Source: CAVORB01 sp963736235
GTDB lineage: Bacteria; Pseudomonadota; Gammaproteobacteria; Chromatiales; Chromatiaceae
Assembly (NCBI GenBank): GCA_963736235.1
Contig: CAVTOR010000025.1
Location: 1-35,837 of the forward strand
DNA length: 35,837 nucleotides
Direction: 5' to 3'
The position numbers and the translations under genes are program-made. Within the stretch, counting starts at the first letter, position 1. Each line of letters starts with the position of its first letter. Below the pieces are notes generated by a model. That model did not search any database. It was given only the letters and a program-made list of their open reading frames with translations, and was not told where the DNA came from. This document shows, one piece after another, positions 18,809 through 26,461 of this stretch.

Positions 18809-19645
18809 ATGGCGCTCGTCAACGGACTCGAGACGGACCTCGTTTCGATCAATGACCGCGGACTGCTGTACGGGGACGGGCTGTTCGAGACCATTCTGGT
18901 TCATGCTGGCGGACCATGCCTATGGCGCCAGCACGTCGAACGCCTGGAACGAAGTGCTCGGCGTCTGGACATTCCCTGTCCCGCGCGCGACCTCCTCCAC
19001 AGTGAATGCGGAAGGCTCGCCAACACCACCGAACCCTGGGTCCTGAAGATACTTCTTACCCGCGGCGGTGGCGGGCGGGGTTATCTTGCGCCTGCCAGGC
19101 CTCAGCCCACGCGAATTCTGATGCGGTATCCCGTGCCCGAATATCCCCCGGCATGGCAGGAGCATGGTGTCGCGGTGAGGTTCTGCCAGACGCGACTTGG
19201 GGAGAACCCGCAGCTCGCCGGAATCAAGCATCTCAATCGCCTGGAGCAGGTGCTGGCGCGCAGCGAGTGGACCGACCCACAGATCGCGGAAGGGCTCATG
19301 CGTGATGGTCGCGGACGTCTCATCGGCGGTACCATGAGCAACCTGTTCCTTCTGGCAGGCGGCGCCTTGGTCACGCCGGAGATCACTTCCTGCGGGATCG
19401 CGGGCACCGTGCGCTCGAGGGTGATGGAGATCGCGGCTGAGGAGGGGTTGCAGGTTCTGGAGGTCGACATCGAACGATCCGACATCGAGAAGGCGGATGC
19501 GGTCTTTCTGACAAATGCCCTGATCGGAGTCTGGCCCGTTCGCCAGTTGGAGAACATTCCGTTTGACGTCGGACGGCTGCCCGGGTCGCTGATTGAGCGG
19601 GTGCGCCGAGCGGCCTTCACCACGGGCGGCTGGAGCACAGACTGA
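18809..19645 (+). CDS. pabC: Aminodeoxychorismate lyase PabC
   Basis: PabC releases 4-aminobenzoate and pyruvate from aminodeoxychorismate for folate synthesis. It is a fold-type IV PLP enzyme. The 278-residue product has SINDRGLLYGDGLFETI near the N-terminus, the PLP Lys140 in LAGIKHLNRLEQVLAR, and the phosphate-binding GGTMSNLF and GIAGTVRS loops. The mltG start overlaps its stop by 1 nt. A pabC-mltG-tmk-holB-pilZ-tatD run is also the order in Pseudomonas. Confidence 0.95.
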   Translation: MALVNGLETDLVSINDRGLLYGDGLFETILVHAGGPCLWRQHVERLERSARRLDIPCPARDLLHSECGRLANTTEPWVLKILLTRGGGGRGYLAPARPQPTRILMRYPVPEYPPAWQEHGVAVRFCQTRLGENPQLAGIKHLNRLEQVLARSEWTDPQIAEGLMRDGRGRLIGGTMSNLFLLAGGALVTPEITSCGIAGTVRSRVMEIAAEEGLQVLEVDIERSDIEKADAVFLTNALIGVWPVRQLENIPFDVGRLPGSLIERVRRAAFTTGGWSTD

Positions 19646-20643
19646 TGCGTGTTTTTCTCGTGCTGGTTCTGGTGTTGGCCGCGCTGGCCGGTGGCGCCTG
19701 GATGGAGTACCAGCGCTTTCTCGCCACGCCGCTGGCGCTGCAGGAGGAGCCGCTGATCCTGGATGTTCCCCGCGGTACCTCGCTACGCGCCCTGAGCGAG
19801 GACCTGACCGCCCGCGGCATGCTGTCACACCCCTATTTCTTCATGGCGATGGCCTACGTCAAGAAGGACGCCGGCCTGGTCAAGGCCGGCGAATACGAGG
19901 TTCGCACCGGCATGACGCCGCCGCAATTACTCGACCTGCTGATCTCGGGGAAGGTGGTGCAGAGAGCGATCACGCTCGTGGAGGGTTGGACCTTCCAGCA
20001 AGCCCTCGCGGCGGTGACAGGCGACGCGCGCCTGGTATCCGAGCTCGACGAGGCATCGCCGGAAGAGGTCATGCGGCGCCTCGGGCGACCCGAAGAGCAT
20101 CCGGAGGGACGTCTTTTTCCCGATACCTACTACTTCTCCAAGGGAGCCACGGACCTCGATATCCTGCGCCGGGCGTTCGAGACCATGGAAGCGACCCTGT
20201 CGGAAGAGTGGGAACAAAGGGCCGAGGACCTGCCGCTGGAAGACCCCTATGAGGCCCTGATCCTGGCCTCGATTGTCGAGAAGGAGACCGGGTTGGCCTC
20301 CGAGCGTGGCGCGATCGCCGGGGTCTTTGTCCGCCGGATGCAAACCGGCATGAAGCTGCAGACGGATCCTACGGTCATCTACGGGCTGGGTGAGGATTTC
20401 GACGGTAACCTGACCCGTGCTCACCTGCAGCAGGACACCCCGTACAATACCTACGCACACGCGGGCTTGCCCCCGACGCCCATCGCCCTGCCTGGTCGCG
20501 ATGCCATTCACGCGGTGCTGCATCCCCTCAACGGTGAGAGTCTCTACTTCGTGGCGAAAGGGGACGGCAGCCACCATTTCTCCGCCACGCTGACCGAGCA
20601 CAACCGTGCGGTGCGGCGTTATCAGCTGCAGGGAAGCCAATGA
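19645..20643 (+). CDS. mltG: Endolytic murein transglycosylase MltG (YceG-like)
   Basis: MltG cuts nascent peptidoglycan strands and is thought to set glycan length. The 332-residue product has one N-terminal membrane helix (about residues 2-19), a LysM-like region (ILDVPRGTSLRALSEDL, about 38-54) and the catalytic YceG domain with SIVEKETG (about 209-216), where the catalytic Glu lies, followed by LQTDPTVIYGLG and TYAHAGLPPTPIALPG. It overlaps tmk by 4 nt (ATGA). Intact. Confidence 0.95.
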   Translation: MRVFLVLVLVLAALAGGAWMEYQRFLATPLALQEEPLILDVPRGTSLRALSEDLTARGMLSHPYFFMAMAYVKKDAGLVKAGEYEVRTGMTPPQLLDLLISGKVVQRAITLVEGWTFQQALAAVTGDARLVSELDEASPEEVMRRLGRPEEHPEGRLFPDTYYFSKGATDLDILRRAFETMEATLSEEWEQRAEDLPLEDPYEALILASIVEKETGLASERGAIAGVFVRRMQTGMKLQTDPTVIYGLGEDFDGNLTRAHLQQDTPYNTYAHAGLPPTPIALPGRDAIHAVLHPLNGESLYFVAKGDGSHHFSATLTEHNRAVRRYQLQGSQ

Positions 20644-21272
20644 AACGGGGGCGGTTCATCACGCTCGAGGGCATCGAGGGTGCCGGAAAATCGACTCAGC
20701 TCGAGGTGGTGCAGGCTTGCCTCGCGGAACGCGGCATAGCGGCGGTCCTGACACGGGAACCAGGCGGTTCCCCGATCGCCGAGCGCATGCGGGAAATCCT
20801 GCTCGATCCGGACTGCCGCGGCATGGCGCCGGATGCGGAGTTGTTGCTCATGTTCGCCGCGAGAGCGGAGCACATCGCGCACAAGATTGCACCCGCCCTG
20901 GATCAGGGCACCTGGGTCGTGTGCGACCGCTTCACCGACGCGACCTATGCCTATCAGGGCGGAGGGCGGGGAGTGCAGACGCAGCGTATCGCGCTCCTGG
21001 AGGAGTATGTCCAGGGCTCGCTGCGCCCGGATCTGACACTCCTGTTCGACCTGGAGGTGGAGCAGGGACTTGCCCGCGCGGGCCGTCGCTCAACCCCCGA
21101 TCGCTTCGAATCCGAGACGAGACTATTCTTCGAAAAGGTGCGCGCGGCGTACCTTGCCTTGGCACGGGCGCACGCGGACCGTATCCGTAGGTTCGATGCC
21201 TCCGCCGACCTCGCCCAGGTGAGCGCGAATGTGCGCCGACTGGTCCGCGACTTCATCGACCAGACGTCGTAA
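20640..21272 (+). CDS. tmk: Thymidylate kinase Tmk
   Basis: Tmk phosphorylates dTMP to dTDP. The 210-residue product has the P-loop GIEGAGKST (11-19), the LTREPGGSPIAERMREILL block, the DRFTDATYAYQGGGRG substrate motif (96-111) and DLTLLFDLE. The lid region GRRSTPDRFE follows. Its ATG overlaps the mltG stop. Normal length. Confidence 0.97.
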   Translation: MKRGRFITLEGIEGAGKSTQLEVVQACLAERGIAAVLTREPGGSPIAERMREILLDPDCRGMAPDAELLLMFAARAEHIAHKIAPALDQGTWVVCDRFTDATYAYQGGGRGVQTQRIALLEEYVQGSLRPDLTLLFDLEVEQGLARAGRRSTPDRFESETRLFFEKVRAAYLALARAHADRIRRFDASADLAQVSANVRRLVRDFIDQTS

Positions 21273-21339
21273 GCATGCGGTCCGCCAAGTCAATGGCCGC
21301 GGGGATCGCGTTGATTGGCGACCCAAGGCAGCTCGCGCC

Positions 21340-22347
21340 GTGAGCGACCAAGCCCATTTGCGGTCCTTGCTGCCCTGGCATCGCGCTTGCTGGGAAGACT
21401 TGCACCGTGCCCGCAAGGATGGACGCCTGCCCCACGCCATTCTGGTCACCGGGCCGGTTGGCGTCGGCAAGCGCATCCTGGTGAAGACGCTGGTTGATTC
21501 CCTGCTTTGTCCACGTCCGGATGCGGAAGGCTTCGCCTGCGGAGCGTGTCCGGACTGCATGCTGCTCCGGGCCGGGACCCATCCTGACCGCATCGAGGTT
21601 GGCCCAGATCCCGAGGCAAAGTCAGACGAGATTAAAGTGGATGCGGTGAGGCGTCTCGTCGCTTCCGATGCCCTCACTGCCCACCGGGGAGGGCACAAGG
21701 TCATCGTTGTCGATCCAGCCCATCAGATGAACGTCAACGCGGCGAATAGCCTGCTGAAGACGTTGGAGGAGCCCGCGGCGGGAACGCTGCTGTGCCTGAT
21801 CTGCGAGCAGCCGAACAAACTCCCCGCGACGATCCGCAGCCGTTGTCAGACCCTGACATTGCCCACGCCGCCGGAACCCCAGGCGCTGGAGTGGTTGCGG
21901 CCGCGCATGGAAGGCGCCGATGCAGTGATTCTGCTCCGCCTGGCGCACGGGGCACCGCTGCGGGCGCTGGCGCTCGCCAAAGAAGAAACCAGGTCGCAGC
22001 GAGACCAGCTTTTCGCGGGCTTCGTCGCCGTAGCGAAGGGGGAACGCGATCCGTTGGCGGAGGCGGCCGCTTGGATCAAGGCCGAGCCGGGGATATCATT
22101 GGAATGGTTGCTTGACTGGGTGGGTGATCTGTTGCGCCTCACGAGCGGACATGAGGCACCGCGCCTAATCAATGTCGACAAGGAACGAGAGCTTCACGCG
22201 CTGGCCGAGCGGATTCGTCCAGCGGAGGCCCATCGCTTCCTGCAGCAGGTTCTGAAGGCGCGAGCCGCGGAGGACACCACCCTCAATCCGCAGCTGCGCA
22301 ACGAGTCTCTCCTGATGCGCTGGGCGCACATCGCAGCAGGGAGCTGA
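21340..22347 (+). CDS. holB: DNA polymerase III delta' subunit HolB
   Basis: HolB is the delta' subunit of the clamp loader. From the GTG at 21340 the product is 335 residues, starting SDQAHLRSLLPWHRACWEDL, the usual position relative to the P-loop-like GPVGVGK (38-44). A zinc module has Cys57, Cys67, Cys70 and Cys73 (FACGACPDCMLL). HKVIVVDPAHQMNVNAANSLLKTLEEPA is the conserved AAA+ segment; it runs on to sensor 1. The open frame extends to 21229 but those residues overlap tmk and are not family-like. Intact. Confidence 0.94.
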   Translation: MSDQAHLRSLLPWHRACWEDLHRARKDGRLPHAILVTGPVGVGKRILVKTLVDSLLCPRPDAEGFACGACPDCMLLRAGTHPDRIEVGPDPEAKSDEIKVDAVRRLVASDALTAHRGGHKVIVVDPAHQMNVNAANSLLKTLEEPAAGTLLCLICEQPNKLPATIRSRCQTLTLPTPPEPQALEWLRPRMEGADAVILLRLAHGAPLRALALAKEETRSQRDQLFAGFVAVAKGERDPLAEAAAWIKAEPGISLEWLLDWVGDLLRLTSGHEAPRLINVDKERELHALAERIRPAEAHRFLQQVLKARAAEDTTLNPQLRNESLLMRWAHIAAGS

Positions 22348-22363
22348 GCGGCGTCAGCGCCGC
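22348..22363 (+). terminator. Short GC hairpin after holB
   Basis: A 6-bp stem GCGGCG / CGCCGC with a TCAG loop directly follows the holB stop. There is no T run, so termination is doubtful. It lies in the 52-bp holB-pilZ gap. Confidence 0.25.
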
Positions 22364-22399
22364 CTTGCAGGGTAAACGTCAGCGAGGACACAAGCGAAA

Positions 22400-22756
22400 G
22401 TGGATCCGTCAGCAATCGGCGGCCGGCAGCGTATCTTAAGCTTTGTCATCAAGGACAAGAACGCGCTCTATGCGGCCTTCATGCCGTTCGTGAGGAACGG
22501 TGGTCTTTTCATCCCCACCAGTAAGCGATACGAAATCGGCGACGAGATTTTCCTGCTGCTGCGCCTCATGGACGATCCCGAGCGCATTCCCGTTGCGGGA
22601 AAGGTCATCTGGGTGACGCCCGCCGGCGCGGAGGGCAACCGTGCCATCGGCGTGGGCATCCAGTTCAGCGATCAGGACAAGGGCGCTGCCCGACGCAAGA
22701 TCGAGGACTACCTCGCCGCGATGTTGACCTCGGACCGCCCGACCCACACCATGTGA
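22400..22756 (+). CDS. pilZ: Type IV pilus biogenesis protein PilZ
   Basis: The 118-residue product (GTG start) closely follows the pilus-type PilZ pattern: LSFVIKDKNALYAAFMPFV, NGGLFIPTSKRYEIGDE, LMDDPERIPVAGKVIWVTP and a C-terminus SDRPTHTM like that of Pseudomonas PilZ. This founding subtype does not show the RxxxR motif of c-di-GMP-binding PilZ domains, and none is visible here. It works in type IV pilus assembly with PilB/FimX partners. Position between holB and tatD is the same as in Pseudomonas. Confidence 0.95.
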   Translation: MDPSAIGGRQRILSFVIKDKNALYAAFMPFVRNGGLFIPTSKRYEIGDEIFLLLRLMDDPERIPVAGKVIWVTPAGAEGNRAIGVGIQFSDQDKGAARRKIEDYLAAMLTSDRPTHTM

Positions 22757-22890
22757 TCAAGCGCTAGTCTGGGAACGCGGACAATAGATTCCCTCTTCGC
22801 CCGCTCCATCCGGTCCTTTTCACCGCAAGCCGGTGCGAACCCGTAGATTTCAACCTTTCCCGCAGCCGTTCCGCATCAAGGCCTCCAACC

Positions 22891-23676
22891 ATGCTGGTCG
22901 ACTCCCACTGTCATCTCGACCGTGTCAATCTCAAGCCCTACGGCGGTTCCTTGGCGAGCCTGATGGAAGCCACGGCCGCCGCCGGTGTCGACCACATGCT
23001 GTGCGTCTCGATCGACCTCGAGCACTATCCGAAGATGCGGGAGCTGGTAGAGCCCTATCCGCAAGTCTCGGTTTCGGTGGGGGTACACCCCAACGAGCGC
23101 CACCGGCGCGATCCCACTCCCGAGGAGCTGGTGCGGCTGGCTGAAGACCCGCGCAATGTCGCGATCGGGGAGACCGGGCTCGATTACTACCGCAGCGACG
23201 GAGACCTGGGATGGCAGCAGCAGCGCTTCCGCGATCACATCGCCGCGGCCCGGGCCTGTAACAAGCCGCTGATCGTCCATACGCGGGATGCGCGCGAAGA
23301 CACCATCGCCATCCTGCGCGAAGAAGCGGCGCGCGACGTTGGCGGCGTGCTGCATTGCTTTACCGAGAGTTGGGAGATGGCGAGGCAAGCCCTGGACATG
23401 GGCTTTTACATTTCTTTCTCGGGAATCATCACCTTCGGCAACGCCGATGACCTGCGGGAGGTCGCCGCGAGGGTGCCGCGGGACCGGATGCTGATCGAGA
23501 CCGACTGTCCCTATCTCACCCCCGTCCCGCATCGAGGCAGGCCCAACGAACCCAAGTTCGTGTCGCACGTGGCCGACTGCATTGCCGCGGTGCGCGGCAT
23601 GACCGTGGAGGACGTGGCGGTCTCAACCCGGGATAACTTTTTCCGTTTGTTCAAGGACGCGGTGCCCGCGCACTGA
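22891..23676 (+). CDS. TatD family metal-dependent hydrolase
   Basis: TatD-family enzymes (YcfH type) are metal-dependent nucleases/hydrolases with a TIM barrel. The 261-residue product has the metal ligands in family positions: His6 and His8 in VDSHCHLD, Glu94 in IGETGLDYY, His130 in PLIVHTRDA, His155 in VLHCFTES and Asp205 in IETDCPYLTP. It closes the pabC-to-tatD run after a 134-bp gap that shows no clear element. Exact substrate cannot be read from sequence. Confidence 0.94.
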   Translation: MLVDSHCHLDRVNLKPYGGSLASLMEATAAAGVDHMLCVSIDLEHYPKMRELVEPYPQVSVSVGVHPNERHRRDPTPEELVRLAEDPRNVAIGETGLDYYRSDGDLGWQQQRFRDHIAAARACNKPLIVHTRDAREDTIAILREEAARDVGGVLHCFTESWEMARQALDMGFYISFSGIITFGNADDLREVAARVPRDRMLIETDCPYLTPVPHRGRPNEPKFVSHVADCIAAVRGMTVEDVAVSTRDNFFRLFKDAVPAH

Positions 23677-23767
23677 AGCGCTGCGCCGAGCGGCCTCGGT
23701 CGCTGGGCGGCGGTCCCCCGCCGAGGCGAGGGCACGGTCGTCCCTTCGGTGCGCGGATCCCTGGAGA

Positions 23768-24064
23768 TCAGGCGACAGCCCGAACGGAACCGCGGTAGTG
23801 CCGGCCAATGCTGATCACGATCGAATGACCGTGGCACTCCGCCTGCCAGCACTGCAACGCCTGATTCCAGTCGACGGCCAAGCGGGAGAACCAACCGCCG
23901 TCCGCCGCGCCGTCGCAGTCGACCTCATGAGCGATCAGCACTAGCTGGATGCTGCTCGTATCGACGACTGCCGCTACTTCGAAATCACCGCGGAAGCTGC
24001 CGCATCCCTCGCAGCCCACACCGAAGATCTGCACCATTTCACCCAACTGTGGAAGCGTGTTCAT
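23768..24064 (-). CDS. Hypothetical protein, 98 residues
   Basis: I do not recognise this gene. From the ATG at 24064 (GGAG ribosome site 7-8 nt upstream on this strand) it codes for MNTLPQLGEMVQIFGVGC..., with a CxxCG motif early (GCEGCG), then FEVAAVVDTSSIQLVLIAHE, DGGWFSRLAVDWNQALQCWQ and a basic C-terminus. The alternation of hydrophobic and polar residues and the plausible start suggest a real small beta-rich cytoplasmic protein. It lies alone on the reverse strand downstream of tatD. The frame stays open further upstream to 24250, but that part is of low complexity. Confidence 0.5.
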   Translation of the reverse strand: MNTLPQLGEMVQIFGVGCEGCGSFRGDFEVAAVVDTSSIQLVLIAHEVDCDGAADGGWFSRLAVDWNQALQCWQAECHGHSIVISIGRHYRGSVRAVA

Positions 24065-24423
24065 GGACTTCTCCGCTGCTTCCCAAGAGCCGTTCCAGTC
24101 AATCGGCGACTCGCTTGCCGATGCCCGGTCCCTGAGCTTGCGCTCCCGGCCTGGCCAAAACCCTCCGGCCGACGGGGCGCCCGTTCGTCCGTCACTTGAA
24201 CACAAGCAAGCCGCAGGCCATGCGATGGGAGCGGCGAGAATGCGCAACAACCGAAACGGCGCGGGCGTTCAAGTGTTGGCGTTTGCCGACAATCGTGCCG
24301 AGGCGTCGAGCTCGCCCTTTGTGGCCGGAATAGGGCCGGAACCGTCGCTTCGATGCGATAGCGGCGCGGCGCGCAACCCAGCAGAATGACCGGGCGCCGG
24401 TAATCCCGGCGTAGGTTTAGGCG
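24065..24423. other. Intergenic region, no gene seen
   Basis: No supported gene, RNA or repeat in this 359-bp stretch. It contains the region upstream of the 98-residue gene and downstream of pap. A small inverted repeat (GCCGG / CCGGC) near 24395-24411 could be the 3' hairpin of pap but lacks a T run. Confidence 0.45.
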
Positions 24424-25986
24424 CTATGGTGATCCTTGGCCCGAAGAATGTTTCTGCCCGCAGGGAATGTATCCGCTCTCCACACACGGATCACCCTTGG
24501 CAAGCGCTTGCTTGAGCCCATCGCGCAAGGTCCGAAGCACCTTGATGCGAGCGAAGGGCTTGTCGTCTCCCTCGACCAGGGTCCAGGAGGCAGAGTCGGT
24601 GCTGGTGTGCACCACCATGTCGTTGACGGCGGCCTTGTACTGCGGCCCTTTCTCCCGGTTGCGCCAGTCCTCGTCCGTGATCTTGTAGCGCTTGTAGGGA
24701 ACCTCTTCCCGGTCCTTGAAGCGGCGCAGCTGTTCCTCGTCGCTGACCTGTAGCCAGAACTTGAACAGGATGACGCCGCTCTCCACCAACTGCTCCTCGA
24801 ACTGGTTGATCTCGGAATAGGCCCTGCGCCATTCCTCGTCGGTGGCGAATCCCTCGACCCGTTCGACCAATACGCGGCCGTACCAGGAACGGTCGTAGAT
24901 GGTGATGTAACCGGCGCGCGGGATGTGGCGCCAGAAACGCCACAGGTAGTGGTGGGCCTTCTCCTCGTCGGTGGGTGCGGCGATGGGTATGGCGCGGTAG
25001 AGCCGGGCGTCGATCGCGCTGGTGAAGCGGCGGATGGCGCCGCCCTTGCCGCCGGCGTCCATGCCCTCGAACACCAACACGATCGAGCGTTCCTTCTTGT
25101 AGGCCTCCCAGCACAGGTCGTTGATCTCCGCCTGCAGTATCGACAGCTGGGTCTTGTACTCGCTCCGCTCGAGGAACTGGGTCAGGTCGAGCTGGTCGAG
25201 CACGGTGACCTGGGCGCTTGCAACGTCCGGCAGGTCGAGCTCGTTGGCGGTGGAGGGCGGCTCCATGGCCGGCGGCTCGCTGAGGCGCCGCTTGATGGCC
25301 TGCAGCAGGGTCTTGCCGACGGTCAGGTCGCGGTAGCGGCGGTCCTCGGCCTCGATCAGGTACCAGGGGGAGAGTCCGCGATCGGTGTGGCGGATGATGC
25401 GCTCGGCCACGTACTCGAACTTCTCATAATGCGCAGAGAACTTCTTGCCCTTGTTGGGCACCATTTTCCAGCGGCTCTTGTCGTCGCGCGAGAGCTCCTT
25501 CAGGCGCTGTCTCTGGTCCTTCTCCGAGAGGTGAAACCAGAACTTCACGATCAGGGCGCCGTCCTGGGTCAGCATGCGCTCGAAGTCGACGATGCGATTG
25601 AGCTCAGCGTCGAGCTCCGCGTCGTTGCAGAGATCGCTGACGCGATGATCGATGGGGGCAAGATACCAGCCGCCGAAAAGGATCGAGAACTCGCCCCGCG
25701 GCGGCATCGAACGCCAGAACCGCCAGTAGCGCGGGCGCTGCCGCTCCTCGTCGGTCTCGTCCCAGAAGGCGAAGGTCTGAACGCCGCGGGCGTCGAGCCA
25801 CTCGTTCAGACGGTTGACGACCTCGCCCTTGCCGGCGCCTTCGACCCCGGAGATGATCACGACCACCGGGATGTCCGTCTGTCTGAGCTCGCGCTGCACC
25901 AGCAGTAGCTGGGTCCGCAGCTCCTCTTGCTGCAGCTTGAAGGTCTCCTTGTCGACCTTGCGCCCGACCTTGGTTGCCTCGAACAT
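24424..25986 (-). CDS. pap: Polyphosphate:AMP phosphotransferase, two-domain PPK2 (class II)
   Basis: The enzyme uses polyphosphate to phosphorylate AMP to ADP. The 520-residue product is two fused PPK2 domains. The C-terminal domain has an intact Walker A (GMDAGGKGG, 308-316) and the DRSWYGR motif (365-371). The N-terminal domain has Walker A GVEGAGKGE (47-55), but DRSWYGR is replaced by FGGWYLA (104-110), losing the Asp and Arg. The family rule that only the C-terminal half is active therefore holds here. A GGGGGA ribosome site precedes the ATG. It lies 52 nt downstream of the thioesterase gene on the same strand. Confidence 0.95.
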   Translation of the reverse strand: MFEATKVGRKVDKETFKLQQEELRTQLLLVQRELRQTDIPVVVIISGVEGAGKGEVVNRLNEWLDARGVQTFAFWDETDEERQRPRYWRFWRSMPPRGEFSILFGGWYLAPIDHRVSDLCNDAELDAELNRIVDFERMLTQDGALIVKFWFHLSEKDQRQRLKELSRDDKSRWKMVPNKGKKFSAHYEKFEYVAERIIRHTDRGLSPWYLIEAEDRRYRDLTVGKTLLQAIKRRLSEPPAMEPPSTANELDLPDVASAQVTVLDQLDLTQFLERSEYKTQLSILQAEINDLCWEAYKKERSIVLVFEGMDAGGKGGAIRRFTSAIDARLYRAIPIAAPTDEEKAHHYLWRFWRHIPRAGYITIYDRSWYGRVLVERVEGFATDEEWRRAYSEINQFEEQLVESGVILFKFWLQVSDEEQLRRFKDREEVPYKRYKITDEDWRNREKGPQYKAAVNDMVVHTSTDSASWTLVEGDDKPFARIKVLRTLRDGLKQALAKGDPCVESGYIPCGQKHSSGQGSP

Positions 25987-26038
25987 GTTCGTATTCCCCC
26001 TTTGGGTTGTTCTTGATTCTCAATGGAACTGATCGGGT

Positions 26039-26461
26039 TCAGGCGTGGGTCGGTCCGCTGGCTTCCACCGGCCGCGGCCGACCGTCTTGTCCGATGGCCA
26101 CGTAGCTGATTTTGGATTCAGCGACCTCGCGGCGGGTTTGCGGATCTGACTCGCCCCTTGCCCAGGCGCGGACCTCGACGGTCAGGGAGGTCTTGCCTAC
26201 ATGAAGCAGACGAGCGTACAGGTCCACCAGGTCGCCCACCAGCACCGGCGCCAGGAAACGGAACTCTTTCACCGCCACCGTGGCGACCCGTCCGCCGGCT
26301 GCCTGGATGGCGACCGTGCTGCCCGCGATGTCCGCCTGAGACATCAGCCAGCCACCGAAGATGTCGCCATAGGCGTTGGTATCCGCGGGCATGGCGACTA
26401 CCCGGATGGCCAGCCGCCAGGCGGCCGGGTCGGGTTCATCGTAGAATTCCGGCTCGCTCAC
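26039..26461 (-). CDS. Acyl-CoA thioesterase, YciA/BFIT-like hotdog fold
   Basis: The 140-residue product has the hotdog signature MPADTNAYGDIFGGWLMSQAD (split: MPADTNAYGDIFGG then WLMSQAD, about residues 24-44), where the conserved Asn29 and Asp44 contact the thioester, and VAVKEFRFLAPVLVGDLV. It should hydrolyse acyl-CoA in the cytoplasm. The GTG start overlaps the stop of the upstream acyl-CoA ligase by 4 nt (GTGA), so the two are translationally coupled. Confidence 0.9.
   Translation of the reverse strand: MSEPEFYDEPDPAAWRLAIRVVAMPADTNAYGDIFGGWLMSQADIAGSTVAIQAAGGRVATVAVKEFRFLAPVLVGDLVDLYARLLHVGKTSLTVEVRAWARGESDPQTRREVAESKISYVAIGQDGRPRPVEASGPTHA

Noticed and set aside
22790..22890. Possible cobalamin-riboswitch-like words upstream of tatD
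   Set aside because: Only short resemblance, no ordered stem structure or B12-box that I could build, and tatD is not a usual target.
24925..25908. 327-residue + strand frame inside pap
   Set aside because: Mirror frame of a long GC-rich gene; the reverse-strand protein has clear PPK2 motifs.
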